From positions 1 to 47,062 of the forward strand of contig CAIRUC010000036.1 of assembly GCA_903881665.1 (NCBI GenBank): a DNA stretch of 47,062 nucleotides. The letters are read 5' to 3'. Numbering within the stretch: position 1 is the stretch's first letter; every line of letters starts with the position of its first letter. The notes beneath the pieces were generated by a model. It saw only the letters and a list, made by a program, of their open reading frames with translations. It was not told the DNA's origin and did not search any database. Positions 34,661-43,647 of the stretch are shown piece after piece. The DNA comes from an uncultured Bacteroidota bacterium (GTDB taxonomy: Bacteria; Bacteroidota; Bacteroidia; AKYH767-A; OLB10). Made by a program: the position numbers and the translations under genes.

Positions 34661-35317
34661 GTGAACTTGAATGATACCTTCCGCCATCAGGGATTAAGGC
34701 GACAATTAAAAGATCTTCTTAAGGAGAAAGGAATTACTAATCAATTGGTTTTAGATGCAATAGGTAAGATTCCGCGCCATCTTTTTATGGATAATGTCTT
34801 TTTAGAATACGCTTATCAAGATAAAGCTTTCCCCATCGATTGCGAGCAAACAATCTCTCAACCTTTTACGGTGGCTTATCAAACGCAACTGCTCGACCCT
34901 ATAAAAGGGGAGAAGGTGCTGGAAATTGGAACTGGTTCGGGCTACCAATCTTGTGTATTGGCCGAAACAGGGGCTAAAGTTTTTACTATTGAACGTCATC
35001 GCCCTCTTCATGATGCTACTAAAAAGCGTTTTGAAACACTTGGGTATTTTTCAATAAAGTCGTTTTATGGCGACGGATTTAAGGGACAAGCTTCTTTTGG
35101 TCCTTATGATAAAATATTGGTAACTTGCGGTGCACCCGAGATTCCTGCGTCGTTAGTGGCGCAATTAAAAGTGGGTGGTTTAATGGTGATTCCAGTTGGA
35201 AATGCATTGGCTGAGCAAACAATGACCACTGTTATTAAAAAATCAGAAACAGAGGTCGACATTTTCGAATTTGATACATTTCGCTTTGTTCCAATGCTTC
35301 AGCAAAAAGCTCGATAA
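34661..35317 (+). CDS. pcm: Protein-L-isoaspartate O-methyltransferase
   Basis: Repairs isoaspartyl residues by methylation with S-adenosylmethionine. The 218-residue protein has the conserved IPRHLFMDN, the substrate region CEQTISQPFTVAYQTQLL, the SAM-binding motif KVLEIGTGSGYQSCVLAE, and a C-terminal VRF-type FVPM. The start is GTG at 34661, 4 nt after the promoter box. It diverges from the glycan cluster. A decayed island separates it from surE, with which pcm is often paired in other bacteria. Confidence 0.95.
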   Translation: MNLNDTFRHQGLRRQLKDLLKEKGITNQLVLDAIGKIPRHLFMDNVFLEYAYQDKAFPIDCEQTISQPFTVAYQTQLLDPIKGEKVLEIGTGSGYQSCVLAETGAKVFTIERHRPLHDATKKRFETLGYFSIKSFYGDGFKGQASFGPYDKILVTCGAPEIPASLVAQLKVGGLMVIPVGNALAEQTMTTVIKKSETEVDIFEFDTFRFVPMLQQKAR

Positions 35318-35418
35318 GCAACCTCCCAATAATTTAAATTCGGTTAATTCAATAATGGATTTTGCTTTTTTGCCGAATTGAAATGAATGATAAATAATAC
35401 GTATAAAGCATTATGTAA

Positions 35419-35721
35419 TTCAGAGAATGCAAATCTATTATAATTAATAATATTAAATATTCAAACTTAAAGGACGTTTCGACACTGCTTTGTAATTGGC
35501 TTGATGGACAATTTGGAGGAATTTTTTCAATTCCAATTTCCGAAGCATATGCTATTCAACAAGACAAATTTGATTTTATCAAAATGTCGAAGGCGTTTGA
35601 TGAACCATTTAAAGGTCCATTTGATAGATTAGATATTTAGTTAGAAAAGGAATTTGAAAAAGACTCATCAGAATTGACGTTTGAAATTGAATTATTATTA
35701 ACTGAAACAAACTGCAGCTAA
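35419..35721 (+). pseudogene. Fragment of an unknown gene with an internal stop
   Basis: A plus-strand frame reads FSIPISEAYAIQQDKFDFIK and AFDEPFKGPFDRLDI, meets TAG at 35638-35640, then continues LEKEFEKDSSELTFEIELLL to TAA at 35719. It has no start codon after the previous stop at 35416. The composition is protein-like, so this is probably a C-terminal remnant. The family is not recognised. Together with the hairpin just after it, it fills most of the 529-nt gap between pcm and surE; the rest (35318-35418 and 35777-35825) shows nothing clear. Confidence 0.4.
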
Positions 35722-35730
35722 AAGCGTGCA

Positions 35731-35776
35731 AGCGACATAACCCTGCCGAAGGCGCAACTCAGGGTAACGAGCGTCC
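35731..35776 (+). repeat. Structured motif resembling a recombination site
   Basis: A GC-richer 46-nt segment with nested inverted repeats: ACCCTG (35740-35745) with CAGGGT (35760-35765), and inside GCC-GAA-GGC (35745-35753). It shares the pattern CATAAC, CCT, GCC, AA, GGC, then GC-TCC with a minus-strand segment at 5067-5027. Both sit next to a broken gene. The layout recalls integron attC sites, but the strict consensus ends are not present and no integrase is in the window. Confidence 0.35.
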
Positions 35777-35825
35777 TTACGTGAACATTTTATAGCTTGA
35801 ATTATGGGAAGGGCGAATTTCAGTG

Positions 35826-35833
35826 TAACTTCG
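35826..35833 (+). promoter_or_regulatory. surE: surE promoter -7 box
   Basis: TAACTTCG fits TAnnTTnG, 13 nt before the ATG at 35847. Upstream of it lies the decayed island, so this is the probable start of the surE-lpxB transcript. Confidence 0.45.
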
Positions 35834-35846
35834 TGGCCAATAAATA

Positions 35847-36680
35847 ATGCATCTCATGGCGGTAAAAAAAGCAGTTAAGCCTTCTCTTAAAGCGAAGCAG
35901 GTTGTGAAGTCGGGCAAGCCGATAATTCTTATTTCTAACGACGACGGAATCACCGCGCCTGGATTGAGAAACTTGGTTGAAGTAATGAAAACAATAGGGG
36001 AGGTGGTTGTAGTTGCTCCCGATAGTCCACAGTCGGCTATGGGTCATGCAATAACTATTAATAAGCCTTTGCGTCTCGATAAAGTAGATATTTTTCCTGG
36101 CGTATTATCGTATCAATGTTCGGGAACACCAGCCGATTGCGTGAAGTTGGCGGTGAATAAAGTACTTCGCCGAAAACCGGATTTATTGGTTTCGGGAATT
36201 AATCACGGATCAAATTCTTCCATTAACGTTATTTATTCAGGTACCATGTCGGCAGCCATGGAAGGTGCGATCGAAGGAATACCATCTATCGGATTCAGTT
36301 TGTGTAATTTTAGTCTCGACTCTGACTTTACAGCCGCAAAGCATTTTGTGAAGATTATAGCAAAGAATATTTTAAAAATCGGTTTGCACGAAGGCACTTT
36401 GTTAAATGTCAATTTTCCATATCTGCCTTTAAATAAAATTAAAGGAATAAAAATTTGTCGACAAGCAAACGCTAAATGGAAAGAAGACTTTGATGAGCGC
36501 ATGGATCCCAATAAACGAAAGTATTATTGGCTTATCGGTGAATTTATCAATAATGATAAAGGTGAAGATACCGATGAATATGCTTTGTCGAAAGGATACG
36601 TGTCGATTGTTCCCGTGCATTTTGATCTTACGGCACATCATACCATTTTACATTTAAATAGTGTAAAATGGAATGGCTGA
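35847..36680 (+). CDS. surE: 5'/3'-nucleotidase SurE
   Basis: Metal-dependent nucleotidase. The metal-site motif LISNDDGITAPG has N31-D32-D33; SGTPADCVKLA and VSGINHGSNSS follow, all typical. At 277 residues it is slightly long because of a 25-residue basic N-terminal extension (MAVKKAVKPSLKAKQVVKSG). ATGs at 35847 and 35856 both fit. The coding region overlaps the next gene by 13 nt, so the four genes from surE to lpxB form one unit. Confidence 0.95.
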   Translation: MHLMAVKKAVKPSLKAKQVVKSGKPIILISNDDGITAPGLRNLVEVMKTIGEVVVVAPDSPQSAMGHAITINKPLRLDKVDIFPGVLSYQCSGTPADCVKLAVNKVLRRKPDLLVSGINHGSNSSINVIYSGTMSAAMEGAIEGIPSIGFSLCNFSLDSDFTAAKHFVKIIAKNILKIGLHEGTLLNVNFPYLPLNKIKGIKICRQANAKWKEDFDERMDPNKRKYYWLIGEFINNDKGEDTDEYALSKGYVSIVPVHFDLTAHHTILHLNSVKWNG

Positions 36681-36958
36681 AAAAAGACAATATCTTAAAC
36701 GGAGTGCTGATGGGGGTGATGACTTTTATTTCAACTTACTATTTAATTAGCGGTGCCGATTGGCTTAGAACGAAGCTCTTGAATTTTTCACCAATCCTTA
36801 TTGCACCGAAGTTACAACTGTTGATGGTATTTATGAATATGCTATTATTTCGCTGGTTGATAATTACAAAACAGCAAATGGATAAAGGACGTGGCGTATT
36901 ACTTATTACATTTGTTGTTACTCTTATTTACGTTTATTCTCATAAAGTAAGAATTTAA
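36668..36958 (+). CDS. Small membrane protein, first of a paralogous pair
   Basis: A 96-residue protein with three hydrophobic helices (about 10-28, 46-64 and 76-92), a positive N-terminus (MEWLKKDNILNG) and a basic end. It overlaps surE by 13 nt. The last part, QMDKGRGVLLITFVVTLIYV, is like QLDKSARGVIAATFIYAFVV in the next gene, so the two are duplicates or a heteromeric pair. The family is not known to me. Its position before lpxB suggests a role in envelope biogenesis, but that is inference. Confidence 0.85.
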   Translation: MEWLKKDNILNGVLMGVMTFISTYYLISGADWLRTKLLNFSPILIAPKLQLLMVFMNMLLFRWLIITKQQMDKGRGVLLITFVVTLIYVYSHKVRI

Positions 36959-36979
36959 TTAATCATTTACAAAATATTG

Positions 36980-37267
36980 ATGTTCAAGAAAGATGCATTT
37001 TTAACGGGATTAATTCCAGGATTAATTCTTCCCTTTGTGGGCTTCTATTTGTATTATTTGATATTCTTCAGATATATGAATTTTCATTCGTTCGTTGATC
37101 ATGTTACACGAATCAATAAAGCTATTTCGGTATTAAGTTTAGGCGCAGTTTTAAACCTGTTAATGTTTTTTGTGTTCTATCAATTGCAGCTCGATAAATC
37201 AGCGCGAGGTGTAATTGCTGCCACTTTCATTTATGCTTTTGTTGTTGTTTATTATAAAGTATTGTAA
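36980..37267 (+). CDS. Small membrane protein, second of a paralogous pair
   Basis: A 95-residue protein from the ATG at 36980 (MFKKDAFLTGLIPG); the listed frame starts at an upstream TTG. Three hydrophobic helices are visible (about 8-29, 48-68 and 75-93). It resembles its neighbour in length, in the KKD-L-G start and in the DK-RGV motif before the last helix. Its stop shares one base with the lpxB start. The conserved Asp-Lys before the final helix is the only feature that could be functional. Unknown role. Confidence 0.85.
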   Translation: MFKKDAFLTGLIPGLILPFVGFYLYYLIFFRYMNFHSFVDHVTRINKAISVLSLGAVLNLLMFFVFYQLQLDKSARGVIAATFIYAFVVVYYKVL

Positions 37268-38376
37268 TGAAATATTATTTGATTGCCGGCGAGGCTTCAG
37301 GCGATTTGCACGGAGCAAACTTATTACATCATCTAAAAAAACAAGATGCAGCTGCTTCATTTCGTTGCTGGGGTGGCGATTTAATGAAAGATGAAGGAGC
37401 CGAATTGGTGAAGCATTATCGTGATCTTGCGTTCATGGGATTTCTTGAAGTAATTAAAAACCTAAAGACGATTCTTTTAAATATTGACTTCTGTAAAAAA
37501 GATATTTTGGAATATGCACCCGATGTTTTAGTGCTTATTGATTACCCTGGTTTTAATTTCCGTATTGCCGAATTTGCTAAACAAAAAGGTATTAAGGTTG
37601 TTTATTATATCTCTCCGCAGGTTTGGGCATGGAAGCAATCTCGGGTTAAAAAAATTAAACGAGATGTAGATCTTATGCTCGTAATTCTTCCTTTTGAAAA
37701 AGAATTTTATAAGAAATTTGAGATGGATGTGAAGTTTGTAGGACATCCATTACTGGACGCCATTGCTAAATTTAAATTGCGCGAAAATAGAGATCGCCTA
37801 CAATTAAATTTGCCAAACGATAAACCATTGATTGCTTTATTACCAGGAAGTCGTAAACAAGAGATTGATGTGATGTTACCAATTATGTTGTCGGTGGTTG
37901 ATTCTTTTCCTGAATATCGATTTGTGATTGCGGGAGCTCCAGGTCAAACATCCCAAGTGTATGCGCAACATATAGGAAATAAGGATATTAATTTAATTTT
38001 CGGTGAGACGTATCCGTTATTAAATAAAGCACATGCTGCATTGGTAACAAGTGGTACTGCTACATTAGAAACAGCTTTATTTAAAGTGCCCGAAGTAGTT
38101 TGTTATAAGGGTAGTTATGTTTCTTATATGATTGCAAAGCAGTTGATAAAAATAAAATATATTTCACTTGTTAATTTGATAATGGATCGTTTTGTAGTAA
38201 CAGAATTGATACAAGAAGAACTCAATAGAAAGAACATTGAAATTGAATTAAGAAAAATATTGACGGGCTCGGGACGCGACAAAATGATGCATGATTTTAA
38301 TGAATTGGAACGTATATTAGGTGGCCCAGGTGCATCAGAACAAGTAGCGATTGCAATTGTGGAGTTAATCAAGTAG
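37267..38376 (+). CDS. lpxB: Lipid-A-disaccharide synthase
   Basis: Glycosyltransferase that joins UDP-2,3-diacylglucosamine and lipid X in lipid A synthesis, at the inner membrane. The 369-residue protein has the family start YYLIAGEASGDLHGANL, the central YYISPQVWAWKQSRVKKIK, VGHPLLD, LLPGSRKQEI and TSGTATLETALFKVPEVV. The stop and start codons of the upstream gene overlap by one base, so translation is coupled. It implies a Gram-negative outer membrane with lipid A. No canonical terminator follows; two small hairpins (GAAAAC/GTTTTC and AGCGAT/ATCGCT) lie in the 143-nt gap to ssb. Confidence 0.96.
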   Translation: MKYYLIAGEASGDLHGANLLHHLKKQDAAASFRCWGGDLMKDEGAELVKHYRDLAFMGFLEVIKNLKTILLNIDFCKKDILEYAPDVLVLIDYPGFNFRIAEFAKQKGIKVVYYISPQVWAWKQSRVKKIKRDVDLMLVILPFEKEFYKKFEMDVKFVGHPLLDAIAKFKLRENRDRLQLNLPNDKPLIALLPGSRKQEIDVMLPIMLSVVDSFPEYRFVIAGAPGQTSQVYAQHIGNKDINLIFGETYPLLNKAHAALVTSGTATLETALFKVPEVVCYKGSYVSYMIAKQLIKIKYISLVNLIMDRFVVTELIQEELNRKNIEIELRKILTGSGRDKMMHDFNELERILGGPGASEQVAIAIVELIK

Positions 38377-38519
38377 GCGTAAAGCCAATGAAAACTTACG
38401 GGTTTTCGAATGACTTTTCACTTTCCGATCTTTTCAAAATGAAATACTATTAGCGATGAAAAATCGCTGCGTACCTGTAAAGACAAAGGAACTCTTCAAC
38501 TCCAAGACTCAACCAATTA

Positions 38520-38873
38520 TTATTCTACATCATTCTTCATGTTACCTGTAAGTAGCATGATTTCATTAACTACTACTTCGGTATAGTATTTTTTTTGTCC
38601 AGTTTTATCGGTGTAGTTCCGATTTACTAATTTGCCTTCAACAACAGCTTTATTACCGACTTTCGCATATTTTTCTACATAATCAGCTGTTTTTCCCCAT
38701 GCGGTAAGGTTATGCCATTGGGTTTCGGTAACACGTTCGCCCTTACTGTTTTTGTATGTATCGTTGGTGGCGATCGATATTTTTACCAGTTTTAAGCCTC
38801 CTTCAAGTGTTTTTACTTCAGGGTTTGTCCCGAGGTTGCCAATTAAATTGACTCTGTTTTTTAAATTTTTCAT
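38520..38873 (-). CDS. ssb: Short single-stranded DNA-binding protein
   Basis: An OB-fold SSB of 117 residues from the ATG at 38873 (MKNLKNRVNLIGNLGTNPEV). VKISIATNDTYKN and TQWHNLTAWGKTADYVEKY are the family core. It ends GNMKNDVE and has no flexible tail and no acidic tip of the DDLPF type, which replication SSBs use to bind partners. It is therefore probably an accessory SSB. The longer frame begins at TTG 38891 and is rejected. It converges on lpxB. Confidence 0.92.
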   Translation of the reverse strand: MKNLKNRVNLIGNLGTNPEVKTLEGGLKLVKISIATNDTYKNSKGERVTETQWHNLTAWGKTADYVEKYAKVGNKAVVEGKLVNRNYTDKTGQKKYYTEVVVNEIMLLTGNMKNDVE

Positions 38874-39272
38874 AATGATTTTTTTTTGCAATTTTTACGT
38901 GAATACAGCGAATCTTCCGGAAGGGCTGATATTGATGGTGACAAAGATGGGGGTGCGATGCATCGTTAGTCGGGAATTACACATTTACATTCGTTTACAA
39001 ACGGTTAACTGATTACAAATGCTTTATACGGAGCTTAAAAAGTATTGAAAAAAGCCGTTTTTAAGAGAGAAAAGTATCGAAAAATGATCAAGAATAAAAA
39101 CCCAAAGGTTATTAAAACGATGCTGTTAATAGAATAGCATTTGAAGGAGCCACATACGTTAAAACCATACTATTTTTGGAACAAGTTAAACATAGGGCCA
39201 TTTTTTATAGTTCGCGGGTTCATGATTAATTGCTAATGATTAAAGCATGTTCATTTTTAAAACAATCAACAA
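38874..39272. other. Intergenic region, ssb / Zn-ribbon protein
   Basis: This 399-nt gap holds divergent start signals. TATTTTTG at 39171-39178 fits TAnnTTTG and may be the promoter of the plus-strand gene, which gives it a leader of about 90 nt. No open frame with a start codon and protein-like composition is visible, and no hairpin with T-run. Confidence 0.4.
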
Positions 39273-39716
39273 ATGGAAAAACATTGTATGGAATGCTCCG
39301 ACAAACTAAGGGGCCGTACCGACAAGAAATTCTGCACCGATATGTGCAGAAATGCCTATAACAATAGGCTCAACAGCAGTGTAAATAATTACGTAAGGAA
39401 CGTAAATAATGTGCTGAAGCGCAATCGACGGATTCTAGAAGCCTTAACGGTATTCAACGAAACGAAGATTCACAAACGCAAGCTGATTGATATGGGATTC
39501 GATTTTAAATACTTCACGCACAAAAAAGCGGTGAGGGCAGGAATGATTTATTTCTGTTACGATTTGGGGTATCTGGCAATGGAAAAAGATGATTATATAT
39601 CGATCAAATTGTCGGTGATTGAACTAGAAGCTGAATTGGTAAGTATTGTAGCCGAACCAAATCCGAAATATAAAAGTAGGTTAGTTAATGACGATCTCAA
39701 TGAAATCAGGCAATGA
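39273..39716 (+). CDS. Zn-ribbon protein, DUF2116-like
   Basis: A 147-residue protein. The N-terminus has two CxxC-type pairs, CMECSDKLRGRTDKKFCTDM then C (C5, C8, C21, C25), a zinc ribbon of the DUF2116-like type common in Bacteroidota. A basic, asparagine-rich helix follows (NNRLNSSVNNYVRNVNNVLK), then a domain with YFCYDLGYLAMEKDDYI. A nucleic-acid-binding role is plausible by fold, not shown. It stands alone with an upstream -7 candidate at 39171. Confidence 0.85.
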   Translation: MEKHCMECSDKLRGRTDKKFCTDMCRNAYNNRLNSSVNNYVRNVNNVLKRNRRILEALTVFNETKIHKRKLIDMGFDFKYFTHKKAVRAGMIYFCYDLGYLAMEKDDYISIKLSVIELEAELVSIVAEPNPKYKSRLVNDDLNEIRQ

Positions 39717-39813
39717 ATGATTGTTTGTCAGGTCACCTATAATGGAGGACTCAATAACGGCATTATTAAGATAATTCAAAAACCCCTTTTGTTATATAAT
39801 TAATATTATGTTA

Positions 39814-39869
39814 AATAGTATATAGTCGAAAAAGAGGGCTCTAACCCTCCTTTTCAGCTATATACTATT
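39814..39869 (-). terminator. Extended hairpin terminator at the TPR gene stop
   Basis: The core on the minus strand is GGAGGG, loop, CCCTC followed by TTTTT, a normal terminator. Around it, AATAGTATATAG (39814-39825) and its exact 12-bp complement (39858-39869) extend the stem to about 23 bp with one mismatch and a 2x2 internal loop. The TAG stop codon of the TPR gene (39867-39865) lies inside the outer arm. Confidence 0.85.
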
Positions 39870-41022
39870 GCTTTTTAGCGGCATCAATTGCGTATTTAAT
39901 TGCTTCCGATTTTTTGGTATCACCTATTCTCACGTATAAAGTTTTGAGCGATTGAAGTGTTGCCATGTCTTTCGGATTTATATCAAATGCCTTCTCTAAG
40001 TATGGTTGCGATTCCTTGAATTTAGCGTCAAATTGCTTCTTCGCTGCTTCATATGCCGCTACCTTACTTGCTGGAATATCATTGGCCTTATTCGCCATTT
40101 CCGCCGCTTGGTTATAATACATTGCTCCCAAGTTGTAATTGGCATCGAAATAATCCGGCTTTAGTTCAAGTGCTTTCTTGTATGCCGTTTCTGCATCTGC
40201 TGTTTTCTTTAATTGATCAGCCAATACTGCCTTATTAAAATATAATGTCGCATTGGACGGATCTTTTTGTATTGCTTGATCAATTTGCGCAAATGCTTCA
40301 TTCGTACGACCCGTTAATAGAAATAGATTTAATTGTCTAGTAATTAAATCTTTGTCGTCAGGAAACTTTATTCGGCCTTCGTTTAAAGTCTTTAATGTAT
40401 TTACTGTATCCTTTGTATCGAAATATAAACTCGAAAGAATAATATACGTCTTTGATCCTCCAAAGTTCATTTCCGATAATTGCTTATAGTAGCTAATTGC
40501 CAACACTGAATTTCCTGCTCGGTCTGCAGCTAAGGCCGCGTTCGAAATTGCCAATGTATCTGTTACATTTAAGAATTTCTTTTTATATGAAATTCCTGTT
40601 TCGAATGCCTTTAATGATTCAGTGTATTTCTTTGCTTTAAAGAGCTCAACTCCTTCATTCATAACACCTACTGTTAACGAAGCGATTCGTTTCTGGACAT
40701 CTTCAATATATTCTTTATCCTTTGCATCTAATTCGTTTGTTTTCTCAAATGCCTTGCATGCTTCATCAATTGCTCCAGGTTTTAATGCTGCGAATTTTTC
40801 ATTTGTAGATTCGTAGATAGCTTGATAGATACATCCTTTATAGTACCATGTCTTCGACATCCCCATTGATCCTTCGTTCGTTGAAGCTCCATCAATTGCT
40901 GTTTTCGCTTTGTCAAGATCGTCGTAACGTAAGTAATTGATGGCAGATTGAACGGCAGCTTTCTGCGCCATTCCCATTTGCATTGTAAGTAACAGTGCAA
41001 ATAAAACTGAAATCTTTTTCAT
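39865..41022 (-). CDS. TPR-repeat exported protein
   Basis: A 385-residue exported protein with a signal peptide (MKKISVLFALLLTMQMGMA). The rest is built of tetratricopeptide repeats; clear ones are ALELKPDYFDANYNLGAMYY, QKDPSNATLYFNKAVL and FDINPKDMATLQSLKTLYVR. Such proteins act as protein-protein scaffolds in the periplasm. No catalytic domain is visible. It starts 22 nt after gyrA on the same strand and probably shares its transcript, without evident functional link. Transcription ends at the long hairpin at its stop. Confidence 0.9.
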   Translation of the reverse strand: MKKISVLFALLLTMQMGMAQKAAVQSAINYLRYDDLDKAKTAIDGASTNEGSMGMSKTWYYKGCIYQAIYESTNEKFAALKPGAIDEACKAFEKTNELDAKDKEYIEDVQKRIASLTVGVMNEGVELFKAKKYTESLKAFETGISYKKKFLNVTDTLAISNAALAADRAGNSVLAISYYKQLSEMNFGGSKTYIILSSLYFDTKDTVNTLKTLNEGRIKFPDDKDLITRQLNLFLLTGRTNEAFAQIDQAIQKDPSNATLYFNKAVLADQLKKTADAETAYKKALELKPDYFDANYNLGAMYYNQAAEMANKANDIPASKVAAYEAAKKQFDAKFKESQPYLEKAFDINPKDMATLQSLKTLYVRIGDTKKSEAIKYAIDAAKKQ

Positions 41023-41043
41023 TATCAGTTATTTATGGTTTTA

Positions 41044-43647
41044 TTATTCGTTTGTTTCGGGAGCTTCAGGCGCTGCGTTATTAGTCCCCGGTTCTTCTCC
41101 CGTGTTAGGTTCTATTGGTGTTTCGGCATCTGTGATTTCTACTCCTTCAGTTGCTGATGCTATTATTTCAGTTGGTTCCGAAAGATCTATTTCAGAAGCT
41201 AGTACACTTTCTGCAATTTTAGCTACGGAAGCAATATCATCGTCGTCGCCAAGGCGAATAAGCTTCACCCCTTGGGTTGCTCTTCCCATCACGCGAAGAT
41301 TATTTACCGACATGCGGATAGTAATTCCGTTTTTAGTGATGATCATTAACTCATCGCCGTCAACAACGGACTTAATCGCTACTAATTGTCCAGTTTTCTC
41401 GGTAATTTGAAGCGTCTTCACTCCTTTTCCCCCTCGATTCGTTACGCGATAGTCTTCAAGATCAGTACGTTTACCGTATCCTTTCTCAGAAACAACCAAT
41501 ACCGTTTCTTTATCTTGATCTTGGATACAAACCATTCCGATAACTTCATCGGTTGTTTCATCGATAGAAACACCGCGAACACCAGAGGCATTTCTTCCCA
41601 TTGGACGTACTGTACTTTCATTAAATCGAATAGCTCTACCCGATTTAACCGCTAATAGAATTTCGTTTTTACCATTAGTTAAACGAGCTTCTAATAATTC
41701 ATCGCCATCATTGATTGTAATAGCGTTGATACCATTTTGACGAGGTCGAGAGTATGCTTCTAGTTGCGTTTTTTTGATTGTACCTTGACGAGTACAAAGG
41801 ATAATGAAGTTGTTATTGAGATACTCTTCATCATTTAAGTTATTTACGTTGATGAATGCTCTTACTTTATCGTCAGGTGAAATATTAATAAGGTTTTGAA
41901 GCGCTCTTCCTTTCGATGTTTTTGTTCCTTCAGGAATTTCAAATATTCTGAGCCAGAAGCATTTACCTTTTTCAGTGAATAATAATAAGTAATTATGGTT
42001 GGTAGCTACAAACAAATGTTCTACAAAATCTTCATCACGTGTAGCGGTTCCTAGCGCTCCTTTACCTCCACGACTTTGGGTGCGGTATTCATTAAGCGCT
42101 GTACGTTTTATGTAACCCATGTGTGAAATAGTAATTACCACGGCTTCATCGGCAATCATATCTTCCATGCTGATGTCATCAGCGTTGTAAACAATCTCCG
42201 TTCGACGCCCATCGCCGTATTTATCTAACATTTCATTCATTTCGCCTTTCAGAATTTTCATTCTGAGTACTTCATCTCCAAGCACCTCTTTGAAGTAATC
42301 AATCATTTTCTTGATTTCAGCATATTCTTCACGTATCTTATCGCGTTCTAGTCCGGTTAATCGCTGTAATCGCATTTCAAGAATAGCCTTCGACTGAATT
42401 TCGCTCAACTTAAAGCTTACCATTAAGCCATTTTTAGCTTCATCTGGCGTTTGCGACTTGCGGATTAAGGCAATTACTTCATCAAGGTGATCGAGGGCAA
42501 TTAATAATCCTTCTAAAATATGTGCACGTTTTTCCGCTTCGGCAAGTTCGTAACGGGTTTTACGTATTAATACTTCATGGCGATGTTCTACATAATGAAG
42601 AATCATATCTCTTAGATTCAACATCATTGGACGCCCGCCAACAAGAGCAATATTATTTACACTGAAAGAATTTTGAAGGTCGGTGTACTTATATAAATTA
42701 TTAAGTACCACATTGGCCATAGCATCGCGTTTAATTTCATAAACGATACGCATACCATCACGATCCGACTCATCGCGGATATCGCTGATACCTTCTAATT
42801 TTTTATCATTAATAAGGTCGGCCGTCTTTTTAATCATGTCGGCTTTATTCACCTGAAAAGGAATTTCGGTCACAATAATTCGCTCGCGTCCGTTTTCTGT
42901 ATTCTCAATAATTGCTTTTGCACGAATCACAATTCTTCCGCGTCCTGTTTCTAGCGCATCCTTAACCCCGGTATAACCGTATATAATTCCGCCTGTTGGA
43001 AAATCAGGAGCTTTCACGTATTTCATTAACTCTTCAATCGTGATGTCGCGGTTATCAATGTATGCCATTATGGCATTCAATACTTCGGTAATATTATGCG
43101 GAGCCATATTAGTAGCCATACCTACAGCAATACCTGAAGCTCCGTTAATTAATAAATTAGGGATTTTTGCTGGCAAAACTGTTGGTTCTTCCAACGTATC
43201 ATCGAAATTAAGTTTGAAATCGACAGTATCCTTATCGATATCATTTAACATTTCTTCTGCAATTTTCTTTAATCGGGCCTCGGTATACCGCATTGCCGCC
43301 GGACTATCTCCATCTACCGATCCAAAGTTTCCTTGACCATCGACCAATGTATAACGTAACGACCAATCTTGGGCCATACGCACCATTGCATCATAAACAG
43401 AAGTATCGCCGTGAGGATGGAACTTACCAAGAACCTCTCCTACGATCCTCGCCGACTTCTTATAAGGGCGATTGGCCATTACGCCTAATTCTTGCATTCC
43501 GAACAATACCCTACGATGTACGGGCTTTAAACCATCCCTTACATCCGGTAAGGCACGTGATACAATAACCGACATCGAATAATCGATGTAGGCTGTTTTC
43601 ATTTCATCTTCGATGTTAATTCGAATAATCTTTTCGCCTTCTGCCAT
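41044..43647 (-). CDS. gyrA: DNA gyrase subunit A
   Basis: Introduces negative supercoils with GyrB. The 867-residue protein has the breakage-reunion domain with catalytic Tyr121 ([10 protein letters not shown]). The quinolone-determining loop is [10 protein letters not shown], with Thr82 at the position of E. coli Ser83. The C-terminal DNA-wrapping domain has the GyrA box-like SRGGKGALG and later blades such as [10 protein letters not shown]. The end is an acidic, low-complexity tail (about 815-867). gyrB is not in the window. A TPR gene follows after 22 nt. A -7 box (TAACTTCG, 43778-43771) lies about 120 nt upstream. Confidence 0.97.
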   Translation of the reverse strand: MAEGEKIIRINIEDEMKTAYIDYSMSVIVSRALPDVRDGLKPVHRRVLFGMQELGVMANRPYKKSARIVGEVLGKFHPHGDTSVYDAMVRMAQDWSLRYTLVDGQGNFGSVDGDSPAAMRYTEARLKKIAEEMLNDIDKDTVDFKLNFDDTLEEPTVLPAKIPNLLINGASGIAVGMATNMAPHNITEVLNAIMAYIDNRDITIEELMKYVKAPDFPTGGIIYGYTGVKDALETGRGRIVIRAKAIIENTENGRERIIVTEIPFQVNKADMIKKTADLINDKKLEGISDIRDESDRDGMRIVYEIKRDAMANVVLNNLYKYTDLQNSFSVNNIALVGGRPMMLNLRDMILHYVEHRHEVLIRKTRYELAEAEKRAHILEGLLIALDHLDEVIALIRKSQTPDEAKNGLMVSFKLSEIQSKAILEMRLQRLTGLERDKIREEYAEIKKMIDYFKEVLGDEVLRMKILKGEMNEMLDKYGDGRRTEIVYNADDISMEDMIADEAVVITISHMGYIKRTALNEYRTQSRGGKGALGTATRDEDFVEHLFVATNHNYLLLFTEKGKCFWLRIFEIPEGTKTSKGRALQNLINISPDDKVRAFINVNNLNDEEYLNNNFIILCTRQGTIKKTQLEAYSRPRQNGINAITINDGDELLEARLTNGKNEILLAVKSGRAIRFNESTVRPMGRNASGVRGVSIDETTDEVIGMVCIQDQDKETVLVVSEKGYGKRTDLEDYRVTNRGGKGVKTLQITEKTGQLVAIKSVVDGDELMIITKNGITIRMSVNNLRVMGRATQGVKLIRLGDDDDIASVAKIAESVLASEIDLSEPTEIIASATEGVEITDAETPIEPNTGEEPGTNNAAPEAPETNE

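Noticed and set aside
34547..34687. Longer Gfo/Idh protein
   Set aside because: The extension precedes the Rossmann start, contains an exact -7 box, and overlaps the divergent pcm gene.
35731..35776. A true integron
   Set aside because: No integrase, no intact cassette and no strict attC consensus; kept as a hypothesis only.
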